Counted from the first letter of the stretch, positions 9,205 through 17,932 are shown. The stretch is 64,000 nt of DNA from Allobacillus salarius (GCF_007559425.1 NZ_VMHE01000007.1:34108-98107); one strand, 5' to 3'. Numbers and translations: made by a program. Notes: generated by a model from the sequence alone, not told the origin.

Positions 9205-9375
9205 AAACTTGTGAGTTACGGCAGGTCTCCTGACTCGTGCGATGAAAATTATTAGGGCCCTTCCCATATTGCCATCGTGAAACGAGCAATACAGTGGACG
9301 TCTAATCCTACACACTTACAGTTGCGGGGGCAGTTCCAGCATTTCACTGGATTCCCTATTAAGACAAACATGTCA
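9205..9375 (-). ncRNA. Cobalamin (B12) riboswitch
   Basis: Read leftward, the segment contains the hallmark blocks of a B12 riboswitch: GGGAATCCAGTGAAA, then GAACTGCCCCCGCAACTG (within 9316-9356), and the B12 box AGTCAGGAGACCTGCC (9220-9236), with variable stems between. The ends are approximate. It is followed by an intrinsic terminator and then nrdE. Placing a class I reductase under B12 control is known from Streptomyces, where a B12-dependent class II enzyme takes over; I infer the same logic here. Confidence 0.92.
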
Positions 9376-9629
9376 CCTTAACTCTAGATTACTATATATA
9401 GTTTAAATCATCTGAAAACTAATCAATATATTGTGTTAAGACTATCATACTCAAAAATGAATTACAAGATTAATATAAAGAAAACTACTCAGTAAGTGTA
9501 CGGAAATCTTTTATAACCCCTCCTCTCTTTTATTTTAACTATAAAGAATTCCACCTTTATCAGTCTATACCACAGTGATATAACGACATATGATAACTAT
9601 AAAGGTTTTTAAAAGAGAGGTGCAACACA

Positions 9630-10625
9630 TTGAGCAAATCAAGAACGACGAATTACTCTCGTTGGGATGAACTTCCGTACGCGGGGGAGTCAAGACCTGT
9701 TGAAAATCCCGAAGCTCCTTTTGCAGGGAGCTGGACGACATATTTCATTCGGTTGGAAGATGAAAAATGGGTATCTACCTTTACTGGTGAAACGATCCCT
9801 TTTCAAGTACGCCATCCAAGTACGATCAATTGGTATCGAGAATTACCGATTGTACAAAGAACGTTACGAAATTTAACAAGAGAACAGAAGGCCATTGCGA
9901 CATACTGGGGAACGGGCGTGGCCACAAAGCAGTGGACGCCAATAGCAGATCAACTCATCGATGCTTATGGCGTCGAAGCCCCTAGAGGCGCAAGAATTTT
10001 AGCTGCTTTGCACGCTGGATTAAACGATGCGTTTGTTGTGACATGGTTTTACAAATTTAAATGGCTAGTTGCCCGTCCAAATCAGTTAGATGATGAATTG
10101 GCTACGTTCCTTTGCACACCAAGACATCCTACTTATCCATCTGGGCACGCAGCAGTTGCTGGTGCAGCTGCAGTTATTTTGTCTTATTACTTTCCGGCTG
10201 AAAGAAGACAGCTTCAACAATTAGCAGAAGAAGCGGCACAATCGAGGTTATATGCTGGCGTGCATTTCCCGATTGATAATGAGCAAGGATTACGGCTTGG
10301 CAGTCAAGTCGGTGAGCTTGTGACAAGACAATTGCAAAGAAATCGAGATACGGAAAACCAAAGCATCGATACACCTTATCGTAACTCTTTAAATGTTAAA
10401 CTCACGCCACCACCTTATGAACAAGTCATCCCTTTTCAATTCGATGACTCCTGCGATTCGTTAGTAGCCAAAAAGTCCAATCCAAAAAGAAACAACACTT
10501 ATCAAATACCCATACGCATGGTCCAAAGTTATTTTATTAATCTAAGGAAGAAACTAAGCCTAATGTCATCTAAAAAAATCCGAACCGATTCGTTTATTTC
10601 AAGAATCGTCGTTCGGATTTTTTAA
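9630..10625 (+). CDS. Vanadium-haloperoxidase / PAP2-type phosphatase
   Basis: Acid phosphatase/vanadium-dependent haloperoxidase superfamily protein, 331 aa, with no signal peptide. The three phosphate/vanadate-binding motifs are present: KFKWLVARP (142-150), PTYPSGH (167-173) and SRLYAGVHFPID (205-216). The N-terminal SRWDELPYAGESRP is typical of a Bacillaceae subgroup. Whether it acts as a phosphatase or peroxidase cannot be told. The last ~17 codons lie within the terminator hairpin 10572-10623, so the native C-terminus may once have been shorter. The start is TTG 9630 after AGAGAGGTG. Confidence 0.82.
   Translation: MSKSRTTNYSRWDELPYAGESRPVENPEAPFAGSWTTYFIRLEDEKWVSTFTGETIPFQVRHPSTINWYRELPIVQRTLRNLTREQKAIATYWGTGVATKQWTPIADQLIDAYGVEAPRGARILAALHAGLNDAFVVTWFYKFKWLVARPNQLDDELATFLCTPRHPTYPSGHAAVAGAAAVILSYYFPAERRQLQQLAEEAAQSRLYAGVHFPIDNEQGLRLGSQVGELVTRQLQRNRDTENQSIDTPYRNSLNVKLTPPPYEQVIPFQFDDSCDSLVAKKSNPKRNNTYQIPIRMVQSYFINLRKKLSLMSSKKIRTDSFISRIVVRIF
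10572..10623. terminator. Terminator overlapping the 3' end of the haloperoxidase gene
   Basis: Long inverted repeat with outer arms AAAAATCCGAAC and GTTCGGATTTTT and inner pairing GATTC/GAATC. T-runs on both strands serve the convergent genes at 9630 and 10640. Confidence 0.8.
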
Positions 10626-10639
10626 TCAAATGTCATTTG

Positions 10640-11626
10640 TCAATTGGATTCTATTTCAGAAACCGTCACAAATTCATATCCTTCTTTTTCTAATGAGCTT
10701 AAAATTCTCTCTACTGCTGTTACAGTTGTTTCGTGAATATCGTGCATAAGAATCACGGAGCCATCTCTCACGTTGTCTTCAACGATTTTAACGATTTGAT
10801 TAGGATCACGAGATTTCCAATCCAATGTGTCAATTGTCCAGAACGTCGGAGGGAGCCCAAGAACTTCTCTGACATGGTCATCAACCGCTCCATATGGCGG
10901 ACGGAAAACAGTCGGTTCTTCTCCTGTCGCGTTTCGTATCACTTCATTCGTCACTGCAACTTCCTCACTGATTTCTTCTTGCCCGAGTGTCGTTAAGTCT
11001 TTGTGTGTCCACGTATGATTGCCCAGCTCATGACCTTTTTCCGCAACGACTTTCGCAATATCTGGATAGAAATCAACCCTGTTTCCTAACATGAAGAACG
11101 TAGCTTTCGCATCATGTTTATCCAATAACTCAAGAATCTCCAATGTGTTCGTCGGATGTGGACCGTCATCGAATGTTAACGCGACTTTCTTTTTATTCGA
11201 ATTTGCATCTTCTTTTGATTCTTTACCCGGATCATCCTTTTTACTTGGCTTCGGTGTTTCCGATTCATCTTCTTTGCTTGGCTCCGGCTTTTCCGTATGA
11301 TCAAAATCAATTTTTTCTTTCCATTCGTCCGTAAATATATCTTCCATTTTATGAAAAGGAATTGAGATTTCAGGAGACCCGGCAGCACCTGCAGTCACCT
11401 CATATTTATCAAACTTAAAGACAACAGACTGATCTTTAAAGAACATATTTGTAAATTGATTATCTTCATTTTCTGTCCATTCCTTTAAAAAATCTTCAAA
11501 TAAATAGGAATCCTCTTGTTGTTGAAATCTTTCGAGTAGTAAGCGGTAGATTTTATTTCTATTTTCTTTGTTATCGATTAGAATTTCTTCTTGCTCAATA
11601 AATCTCTCTTGCTCGACATCGACCAA
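10640..11626 (-). CDS. Polysaccharide deacetylase, N-terminally shortened (PdaC-like)
   Basis: The C-terminal half is a NodB-type carbohydrate esterase: TFDDGP (151-156), metal histidines in GNHTWTH (H204, H208), RPPYG (242-246) and LMHD (293-296). Residues about 65-100 resemble the DUF3298/RsiV-like domain found in B. subtilis PdaC, then comes an acidic/lysine-rich linker. PdaC is about 467 aa with an N-terminal membrane anchor; this frame has 328 aa, starts at TTG 11626 with a weak ribosome site, and meets an in-frame TAA eight codons upstream. No export signal is visible, although the substrate (peptidoglycan) is outside the cell. Probably a 5'-truncated gene. Confidence 0.7.
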   Translation of the reverse strand: MVDVEQERFIEQEEILIDNKENRNKIYRLLLERFQQQEDSYLFEDFLKEWTENEDNQFTNMFFKDQSVVFKFDKYEVTAGAAGSPEISIPFHKMEDIFTDEWKEKIDFDHTEKPEPSKEDESETPKPSKKDDPGKESKEDANSNKKKVALTFDDGPHPTNTLEILELLDKHDAKATFFMLGNRVDFYPDIAKVVAEKGHELGNHTWTHKDLTTLGQEEISEEVAVTNEVIRNATGEEPTVFRPPYGAVDDHVREVLGLPPTFWTIDTLDWKSRDPNQIVKIVEDNVRDGSVILMHDIHETTVTAVERILSSLEKEGYEFVTVSEIESN

Positions 11627-11700
11627 CTGAACTTTTGAACTTTGATCTTAGACAGGTGGCTCATCATTTTCTCGCTAACGTTATTTTTTATGCAGTGTTA

Positions 11701-12438
11701 TTAAACCTTCGATAAAACTCTTGGTTTAACAGCTATGCGATCGGAGAAATCACAATCTGTACCAAAGATATCGCGTGGTGTACCTAAATCAATGATTTTA
11801 CCATCTCTTAAAACGACAATTTGATCCGCCAACGCTTGTGCGTCGTCTTGGTCATGGGTAACAAAAATAGAGGTGACACCCGTTGCTTTTAAGATTCGAC
11901 GAAGCTCTTCCCTAATCTTCAGCTGTAAGTCAGCATCCAAGTTACTGAATGGTTCATCGAAAAGCAGTAACTTCGGTTTTGGTGCGAGAGCCCTTGCTAA
12001 AGCAACTCGCTGTTGCTGTCCTCCACTTAGTTCATAAGGGTACCGCTTCTCATAACCTTTTAAGTTTACTAACTCAATCACTTCATTCAAGCGCTGTTTT
12101 TTCTCTTTGCGAGACCATTTATGCAAACCAAATGTAATATTGTCTTCTACTTTTAAGTGAGGGAACAATGCATAGTCTTGGAAAACCATCCCGATGCCTC
12201 TTTTTTCAGGTTGTACAAATGTCGATGGACCGGCCATTAATTGATCATCGACTGAGATACTCCCCTGTTCAGGCATTTCGAGTCCAGCAATTAAGCGTAA
12301 CAATGAACTTTTTCCACTTCCGGATTCTCCCAAAATCGTTGTGATGTCACCTTTTTGAATCGTTAAGTTAAATGACTCAAGGCAATGAGCAGTTGAATTC
12401 GGATATTTAAAAGACAAGTCTTTTATGTTTACAAACAT
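11701..12438 (-). CDS. fbpC: Iron(III) ABC transporter ATP-binding protein
   Basis: ABC ATPase of 245 aa: Walker A GESGSGKSS (37-45), Q-loop VFQDYALFPH, signature LSGGQQQRVALARAL, Walker B LLLFDEPFSNLD and the switch histidine in FVTHDQDDA. It energises the permease encoded 4 bp upstream; a binding protein follows further upstream in the same direction. It is shorter than many FbpC/PotA types (about 350 aa) because the C-terminal regulatory domain is missing. Iron specificity is inferred from the binding protein and the Fur box. Confidence 0.85.
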   Translation of the reverse strand: MFVNIKDLSFKYPNSTAHCLESFNLTIQKGDITTILGESGSGKSSLLRLIAGLEMPEQGSISVDDQLMAGPSTFVQPEKRGIGMVFQDYALFPHLKVEDNITFGLHKWSRKEKKQRLNEVIELVNLKGYEKRYPYELSGGQQQRVALARALAPKPKLLLFDEPFSNLDADLQLKIREELRRILKATGVTSIFVTHDQDDAQALADQIVVLRDGKIIDLGTPRDIFGTDCDFSDRIAVKPRVLSKV

Positions 12439-12442
12439 AGGA

Positions 12443-14068
12443 TTACTCCCTTTCTAAAACATGATGGAATGCATAGATTGATATCGCACTGATACATACA
12501 ATTAAAATCGATGGCAAAGCCGCTTCGTGAATCATTTCATTCGTCGCATAATTAAAAGCGTTCGTCGCAAGTGTTTCAAAATTAAATGGCCGCAAAATCA
12601 ATGTTAACGGTAATTCCTTAAGAATATCAATAAAAGCTAAAATAAACCCGCCAAAAATAGCGCCTCTAATTAGCTTGACATCAACCTTAAAAAAGGATTT
12701 TGTCACGTTATTCCCGAGTATTCGTGATGCATCCGTAAACTGAGTTCCGATACGCTCAAAACCGGATTCAACTGAATTGTAAGCCACTGCTAAATACCGC
12801 ACGATATAGGCGAAGATTAACATGACGATACTAGTACTCAATATATACGAAGAAGTAAATCCCCATTCATAAATTCGTTTATCTAAGCCGATGAAAAGAG
12901 AAACAATTCCTACAGCAATAACTGCTCCTGGAATCGAATACCCTAATATCGTGACTCTAGGGAATACTTTGGCAAACAAACCTCGATTGAGTCTTGAAAC
13001 ATTACTGATAACAACAGCCATAATCGTAATAATCGCCGCTGCTACGAAGGCAACACCTATAGTATTACCGATTACTTGTAAAAATTCTACTGAAAAACTT
13101 TGATCATACGTTAAAATCGCCCAAGAGATCAATTGAATAAAAGGAATGATAAACGCAATGCCGAAAATAAACATACAATACGCAAAGGCAAGCCACTTGC
13201 GTCTGCCTTGCAATTTCACAGGTTGCAGTAATCTAACTTTCGTCGTTGTAAAACTAAACCGCTTACGACCACGTAGTAATCTTTCCAAAATGAGCAAGCC
13301 TAAAATAAGAAGCATCAATGTACCCGATAACTTAATAGCGGAATCAAGATCACCTAAACCAAACCACGTTTGAAATATAGCCGTTGTAAACGTCTGTATA
13401 CCGTAATATTTAACAACACCATAATCATTGAGTACTTCTAGGATTACCAAGCTTACACCGGCTACTATAGATGCTCTCGCAATAGGTAAAACCGTACGGA
13501 AATAAATTCGCCATGAACTTGTACCAAGTATTCGAGCATTCTCAATTAATGCTGTCGACTGTCTGGCGAGAAAAGCTTTCGTTATCGTGAATACATATGG
13601 AAACAAAAAAATCACAAAGATAAAAATTGTACCTGGCATGTTCATAATATTAAAATATTGCTGATCCACTGTAATATCCCACTGATTTCGTAGTGTCGTC
13701 TGAATCACGCCTGTATAATTAAGAATTCCATGATACGTATAAGCCCCAATATACGGCGGGATTGCCAAGGGTAATATTAGTCCCCATTGAAAGAATCCTC
13801 GCAGTGGAAAGTCGTAAGCGGAAATGATCCAAGCTAAGCTTGAACCGATAATTGCTGTGAACAATCCAACAAATAATACAAGTATGACTGAATTAACGAT
13901 ATACGTATTCAGCATATATTCTTTTATGTGAATCCAGTTTTCATTTGTTTCTGCAGCAAACTGTAGGATGATAGATAAACTTGGTAGCAATATAAGAGCG
14001 ATAAATAAGATGCTTAATAATGTCCAAGTGTTCCAATTGCTTTTTATATTTCTAAACCAATTCAACAC
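12443..14068 (-). CDS. fbpB: Iron(III) ABC transporter permease (fused two-domain)
   Basis: About 541 aa with around 12 membrane segments in two homologous halves, each a binding-protein-dependent permease domain; the EAA-like loops are ENARILGTSSWRIYFRTVLP and DASRILGNNVTKSFFKV. This is the FbpB/HitB fused form. The start is uncertain: GTG 14068 has AAAGG at 7 nt, while the frame stays open to 14095. The gene lies between the ATPase (4 bp) and the substrate-binding protein (about 80 bp) as one transcription unit. Confidence 0.85.
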   Translation of the reverse strand: MLNWFRNIKSNWNTWTLLSILFIALILLPSLSIILQFAAETNENWIHIKEYMLNTYIVNSVILVLFVGLFTAIIGSSLAWIISAYDFPLRGFFQWGLILPLAIPPYIGAYTYHGILNYTGVIQTTLRNQWDITVDQQYFNIMNMPGTIFIFVIFLFPYVFTITKAFLARQSTALIENARILGTSSWRIYFRTVLPIARASIVAGVSLVILEVLNDYGVVKYYGIQTFTTAIFQTWFGLGDLDSAIKLSGTLMLLILGLLILERLLRGRKRFSFTTTKVRLLQPVKLQGRRKWLAFAYCMFIFGIAFIIPFIQLISWAILTYDQSFSVEFLQVIGNTIGVAFVAAAIITIMAVVISNVSRLNRGLFAKVFPRVTILGYSIPGAVIAVGIVSLFIGLDKRIYEWGFTSSYILSTSIVMLIFAYIVRYLAVAYNSVESGFERIGTQFTDASRILGNNVTKSFFKVDVKLIRGAIFGGFILAFIDILKELPLTLILRPFNFETLATNAFNYATNEMIHEAALPSILIVCISAISIYAFHHVLERE

Positions 14069-14177
14069 ATTCACGCCTTTCAACAACCACATCACCCATC
14101 ATACAATTTACTGCACTATTTTGTAAGGAAAAATAGTTAAATCAGGCTGCTTTTTATAAACAACCTGACCAACTGTC

Positions 14178-15230
14178 TTATTTCCAATTTACTTCATTGA
14201 ATATTTTCACTGCTTCAGCATTATTTTCGCCGAGTTTAGATAAGTTGATATCCTGTTCTTTGAAGTCGCCCCACTCTTTTAATGTGTCTGCTGGTTCTAC
14301 TTCAGGATTCACTGGATACTCATAGTTTGCGCTAGCAAATTGCTCCTGCACCTCTTTAGAGGAAAGGAATTCAACTAGTCTAACAGCATTTTCTTTGTTT
14401 TTAGCATGTTTCGTCACACCGATACCACTAACGTTCACGTGCGTTCCAGTCGTATCTTGGTTCGGGAAGAATACGCCTAATTGTTCAGCTACTTTCACTT
14501 CTTCTTGATCCTCTGAATTTAACATTCCACCAAGATAGTAAGTGTTCATAACAGCAATATCGCCTTCACCTGCTGCTACACCTTTAGCTTGGTCTCGGTC
14601 GCCACCTTGTGGTTCACGAGCCATGTTATTGACAATGCCTTCAGCCCATTTCTTAGCATCTTCACGGCTGTCCAACTCGATAAATGAAGCAACAAGAGAC
14701 TGGTTATAAATATTCTCAGAAGAACGGATAAGGATACGATCTTCCCATTTTGAATCTGTTAAATCTTCATAAGTAGATAGTTCACTTGGATCAACACGGT
14801 CTTTATGGTAAACAATCACGCGTGCACGTTTAGTTAGTCCGAACCATTCGTTGTCCTCGTCAGTGAGTTTTTCAGGAATATTTTCACTTAGAACATCACT
14901 TTCTACACTCTGTAGTAAGTCTTGCTCTTTCGCACGATGTAAACGACCAGCATCTGCTGTGTAGAATAAGTCAGCTGTTTGCTCACCTTCACGTTTCATA
15001 CGTTCGATTAGCTCATCAGCACTACCTTCAATGACGTTCACTTTAATACCCGTTTCATCTTGAAACTGTTTATAAAGTTCATCATCAATATCATAATGGC
15101 GACTCGTATAAAGGTTTATTTCTTTTTCCTTCTCTGACTCATCTCCCCCGTCAGCGGATTCGCCACCACAAGCAGCTAATGTAATCATAGATAATAACAG
15201 AAAGCTAAAAAGCATTACTTTTTTGTACAT
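14178..15230 (-). CDS. fbpA: Iron(III) ABC transporter substrate-binding lipoprotein
   Basis: Lipoprotein of 350 aa: signal peptide with lipobox LAAC near residue 20, then a periplasmic-binding fold of the FbpA/FutA class. INLYTSRHYDIDDELY, FYTADAGRLHRAKEQ, YHKDRVDPSELSTYEDL and the distal double tyrosine in MNTYYLGG are typical metal-ligand regions. First gene of the unit; a Fur box stands 26 bp upstream. It binds ferric iron outside the membrane and passes it to the permease. Confidence 0.9.
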   Translation of the reverse strand: MYKKVMLFSFLLLSMITLAACGGESADGGDESEKEKEINLYTSRHYDIDDELYKQFQDETGIKVNVIEGSADELIERMKREGEQTADLFYTADAGRLHRAKEQDLLQSVESDVLSENIPEKLTDEDNEWFGLTKRARVIVYHKDRVDPSELSTYEDLTDSKWEDRILIRSSENIYNQSLVASFIELDSREDAKKWAEGIVNNMAREPQGGDRDQAKGVAAGEGDIAVMNTYYLGGMLNSEDQEEVKVAEQLGVFFPNQDTTGTHVNVSGIGVTKHAKNKENAVRLVEFLSSKEVQEQFASANYEYPVNPEVEPADTLKEWGDFKEQDINLSKLGENNAEAVKIFNEVNWK

Positions 15231-15255
15231 GGTATATAGTTCCCTCCCGGAATGT

Positions 15256-15278
15256 TATTGATAATGATTCTCAATCTC
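15256..15278 (-). promoter_or_regulatory. Fur box before the Fe(III) transporter
   Basis: TGATAATGATTCTCAATCT (15259-15277) matches the Fur consensus GATAATGATTATC-type repeat and lies just upstream of the fbpA start, predicting iron repression. Confidence 0.8.
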
Positions 15279-15502
15279 AAACATTATTATCTTATTTTCA
15301 AATGAATAAGTCAATGAATTATGAATAACTTTTTTTATAAAAAAACAGGAACCTCACCTTGATATACACTCTGAATTTTTCGATTAAAAACACTTTATCT
15401 AAGCAGAGCAAAATAATTGAACAAGCTTACATATTTTTTTTAATGAAAAGTGTAAAGACATCGAAGAAATCTTGCACACTATTATTCAGGGAGGATTACC
15501 TT

Positions 15503-16237
15503 ATGAGTCGTTTAGCAAATAAAGTAGCAATCATTACTGGTGCAGCACAAGGTATGGGTGCCGCTCACGCAAAATTATTCATTGAGCAAGGAGCAAAAGT
15601 CGTACTAACAGATTTAAATGAAGAAAAGGGCGAGGCATTAGCAACTGAACTGGGCGAAAACGCTCTCTTCGTAAAACAAAATGTCACGTCTGAAGAAGAT
15701 TGGGCGACTGTCATTGAAAAAACAGAAGAAACATTTGGCCCAGTTAACGTGCTAGTGAATAACGCTGGAATTACAATGGCAAAAAGCTTGTTCGACCTAA
15801 CACTTGAAGAATACAAGCGTACTGTTGAAATTAACCAAGTATCTGTATTCCTAGGAATGAAAGCAACTGCACCATCTATGAAAAAAGCAGGTGGCGGTTC
15901 TATTGTTAACATTTCTTCAATGAATGGCTTAGTTGGAGGAGCAATCGGTTACACAGATACGAAGTTCGTTGTTCGCGGTATGACGAAAGCAGCTGCTCTT
16001 AACTTGTCACCAATGGGCATTCGCGTAAACTCTGTACATCCAGGTGTCATCGCTACACCAATGGTTGTTCAAGAAGATACAAAAGCTGCAGTGGAAGAGT
16101 TTTCAATAAGCATTCCATTGAAGCGTGTCGCACAGCCTGAAGAAGTATCCAACATGGTTCTATTCTTAGCCTCTGATGAATCTAGCTATTCAACAGGTTC
16201 AGAATTTGTAATCGATGGCGGATTAACTGCACAGTAA
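15503..16237 (+). CDS. SDR-family NAD(P)-dependent oxidoreductase
   Basis: Classical short-chain dehydrogenase, 244 aa from ATG 15503, which follows AGGGAGGA at 7 nt (the frame is open further upstream to 15359 but without support). Cofactor loop TGAAQGMG (near residue 12), NNAG, catalytic SSMNG serine and YTDTK (YxxxK), then PG motif HPGVIATPM and C-terminal FVIDGGLTAQ. It resembles glucose/hydroxysteroid/cyclopentanol dehydrogenases; substrate unknown. It is monocistronic with its own terminator, divergent from fbpA. Confidence 0.85.
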   Translation: MSRLANKVAIITGAAQGMGAAHAKLFIEQGAKVVLTDLNEEKGEALATELGENALFVKQNVTSEEDWATVIEKTEETFGPVNVLVNNAGITMAKSLFDLTLEEYKRTVEINQVSVFLGMKATAPSMKKAGGGSIVNISSMNGLVGGAIGYTDTKFVVRGMTKAAALNLSPMGIRVNSVHPGVIATPMVVQEDTKAAVEEFSISIPLKRVAQPEEVSNMVLFLASDESSYSTGSEFVIDGGLTAQ

Positions 16238-16266
16238 ACGTAATTCTGAGCTTTGAACAATCTTTA

Positions 16267-16301
16267 AAACAAGCACTGGCTACTTCCGGTGCTTGTTTTT
16301 A
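16267..16301 (+). terminator. Terminator after the SDR gene
   Basis: Arms ACAAGCAC and GTGCTTGT around a 12-nt loop, followed by five T residues. Confidence 0.8.
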
Positions 16302-16329
16302 TGTTAAATTTTATATAGATAGGTTACTT

Positions 16330-16471
16330 AACGTTGATACTGGGTGGGTGAACACTGAAGGTTTGTAAATTAATGCTGAAAAAACGCGAATTAACACTGA
16401 AGACCTACAGATTAACACTGAAGAAACCTAAATGAATACTGAAGGTCTACGAATTAACACGGAATAATGCC
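16330..16471. repeat. 21-bp tandem array 2 (core AACACTGAAG)
   Basis: Between the SDR terminator and the tetR promoter, units start at 16330 (degenerate), 16351, 16372, 16393, 16414, 16435 and 16456 (partial). Each has a conserved AACACTGAAG-like 10-mer followed by 11 variable bases usually ending AATT. The exact 21-bp spacing is preserved although the variable part differs. Frames are interrupted by stops. Confidence 0.85.
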
Positions 16472-16570
16472 GCATAAAACAGTAGCCTATCCCAATCTTC
16501 TTTGTTTAATGGATAAAACTAACTGATCTTACCGGTTGAATTTTTTTAAAAACGATATATAATTAAAATG

Positions 16571-16586
16571 AATGACAGTCAGTCAT
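16571..16586. promoter_or_regulatory. TetR operator copy 1
   Basis: AATGACAGTCAGTCAT, half sites ATGAC and GTCAT, immediately upstream of the tetR gene. An identical 16-mer occurs at 17207-17222 before the SMR pair. Confidence 0.8.
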
Positions 16587-16599
16587 AATAAAAAAGGAC

Positions 16600-17181
16600 G
16601 TGAGTCGTATCGATAAAAAGGAACGAATCATTCAATCAGCAATTGAAGTTTTCTCTGAAAAAGGGATTGAGAAAACAACAATCTCAGAAATTGTGAAGAA
16701 AGCGGGTATTGCTCAAGGGACTTTTTATTTGTACTTTTCTTCTAAGTTAGCAGTTATGCCTGCGATTGCTGAAGTGATGGTCAACAAAATACTAGAAGGT
16801 CTCCATAAAAAAGTAAGTAGTGGACCAATTCAACAGCAGATCAATGAAATGATTCATGTCATTTTCGATTTAACAGAAACATATAAAGAGCTTACGAAAC
16901 TACTATACACTGGATTAACGCAAACGCAGTATGTAGGTAATTGGGAAGTTATTTATGCCCCTTTATATGATTGGATAGAAGAGCTATTACGAAACGGAAT
17001 CAAATACCAGGTAATTGATCCGGAACTAAATGTGAAATATACTGCTAAAATCATCGTCGGAACGATTGAATCAGCGGCAGAGCAAGCATACCTCTATGAT
17101 CAGCAAGATGCTAATGCTGTCAAAGAACACCAAAAAGAATTATATCACTTTCTAATCAAGGCTTTAGGCGCTAACACGTAG
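16600..17181 (+). CDS. TetR-family repressor of the SMR efflux pair
   Basis: TetR regulator, 193 aa. The N-terminal HTH spans about residues 8-50 (ERIIQSAIEVFSEKGIEKTT, IVKKAGIAQGTFYLYFSS); the rest is a helical ligand-binding domain. The GTG start at 16600 sits almost against AAAAAGGA, an unusually short spacing, so weak translation or a later start is possible. Identical operators lie before this gene and before the two SMR genes, which indicates autoregulation and control of the pumps. The layout resembles B. subtilis yvdT-yvdS-yvdR. Confidence 0.88.
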   Translation: MSRIDKKERIIQSAIEVFSEKGIEKTTISEIVKKAGIAQGTFYLYFSSKLAVMPAIAEVMVNKILEGLHKKVSSGPIQQQINEMIHVIFDLTETYKELTKLLYTGLTQTQYVGNWEVIYAPLYDWIEELLRNGIKYQVIDPELNVKYTAKIIVGTIESAAEQAYLYDQQDANAVKEHQKELYHFLIKALGANT

Positions 17182-17206
17182 CGTCCTTTTATTTTATCTT
17201 AAAATG

Positions 17207-17222
17207 AATGACAGTCAGTCAT
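17207..17222. promoter_or_regulatory. TetR operator copy 2
   Basis: AATGACAGTCAGTCAT, identical to the tetR operator; the flanking AAAATG is shared too. It lies 26 bp before the first SMR start. Confidence 0.8.
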
Positions 17223-17247
17223 TAAAATTATAAGGAAGGAAATTTCT

Positions 17248-17601
17248 ATGAAAAGAGCTTGGTTTTATGTCAGCTTAACAAGTTTACTAGAATTGTTTTG
17301 GATTTTCGGGTTTAACGTGGCTGATGCTTGGTGGCATTGGGCAATTATTATTCCTATCATTGTCGTAGACTTTATTATTCTCTCAAAAGCATGTGAGTTA
17401 TTACCGACAGGAACGGTATATGCTGTTTTCGCAGCTGCCGGCGCAGTTGGAACTTCTCTAATGGATGTCTTTATTTTTGGAGAATCGTTCAGTGTGGAAA
17501 AGGGCTTATTCATCAGTATTCTTGTCATTGGTGTTATTGCTTTAAACCTAGCAGATCAAAAACCTGAGCCGAAATTAGAACTTGAAAAAGGAGATGCTTA
17601 A
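17248..17601 (+). CDS. SMR multidrug efflux subunit A
   Basis: Four-helix small multidrug resistance protein, 117 aa. The membrane-embedded glutamate is in SLLELFWIFGF (helix 1), and LLPTGTVYAVFAAAGAVGT marks helix 3. A charged C-terminal tail after residue 104 (QKPEPKLELEKGDA) is typical of the longer member of heteromeric pairs (YkkC/YvdS/EbrB types). It exports cationic drugs or related compounds in exchange for protons. SD AAGGAAGG. The second SMR gene starts 1 bp after its stop. Confidence 0.9.
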   Translation: MKRAWFYVSLTSLLELFWIFGFNVADAWWHWAIIIPIIVVDFIILSKACELLPTGTVYAVFAAAGAVGTSLMDVFIFGESFSVEKGLFISILVIGVIALNLADQKPEPKLELEKGDA

Positions 17602-17602
17602 T

Positions 17603-17917
17603 ATGGGGTGGGTTTATGTATCTTTTGCAGCCATACTCGAATTAGTTGGGGTTATCGGTTTAAATAAATTCAGTGAACGAAAAACTTTCTTTCATACACT
17701 GCTCTTTTTTGGTGGTTTCGGCGGCGCATTTCTATTTCTCTATACATCCTTTAATTACCTTCAGGTCAGTGTAGCTTACGCCGTTTGGATTGGGATAGGA
17801 ACCGCGGCTGCAGTAATTGTAAACATGATTTTCTTTAATGAATCAAAGAGCTTAGGACGTATTATCAGTTTAATTATTATTATCATAGGCGTAACGGGAT
17901 TAAAAGCAGTTTCATAA
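17603..17917 (+). CDS. SMR multidrug efflux subunit B
   Basis: Second SMR protein, 104 aa from ATG 17603 (SD AAAAGGAG). The helix-1 glutamate is in ILELVGVIGLN; helix 3 has VSVAYAVWIGIGTAAA. It lacks the tail of its partner, as expected for a heterodimer in which the two subunits insert in opposite orientation. Co-transcribed with the first SMR gene and followed by a terminator. Confidence 0.9.
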   Translation: MGWVYVSFAAILELVGVIGLNKFSERKTFFHTLLFFGGFGGAFLFLYTSFNYLQVSVAYAVWIGIGTAAAVIVNMIFFNESKSLGRIISLIIIIIGVTGLKAVS

Positions 17918-17932
17918 TAAAACACGATTCAA

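Noticed and set aside
15359..15502. 48-residue N-terminal extension of the SDR
   Set aside because: The extension is A/T-rich, has no ribosome site, overlaps the divergent promoter region, and the SDR fold starts right after ATG 15503 with AGGGAGGA in front.
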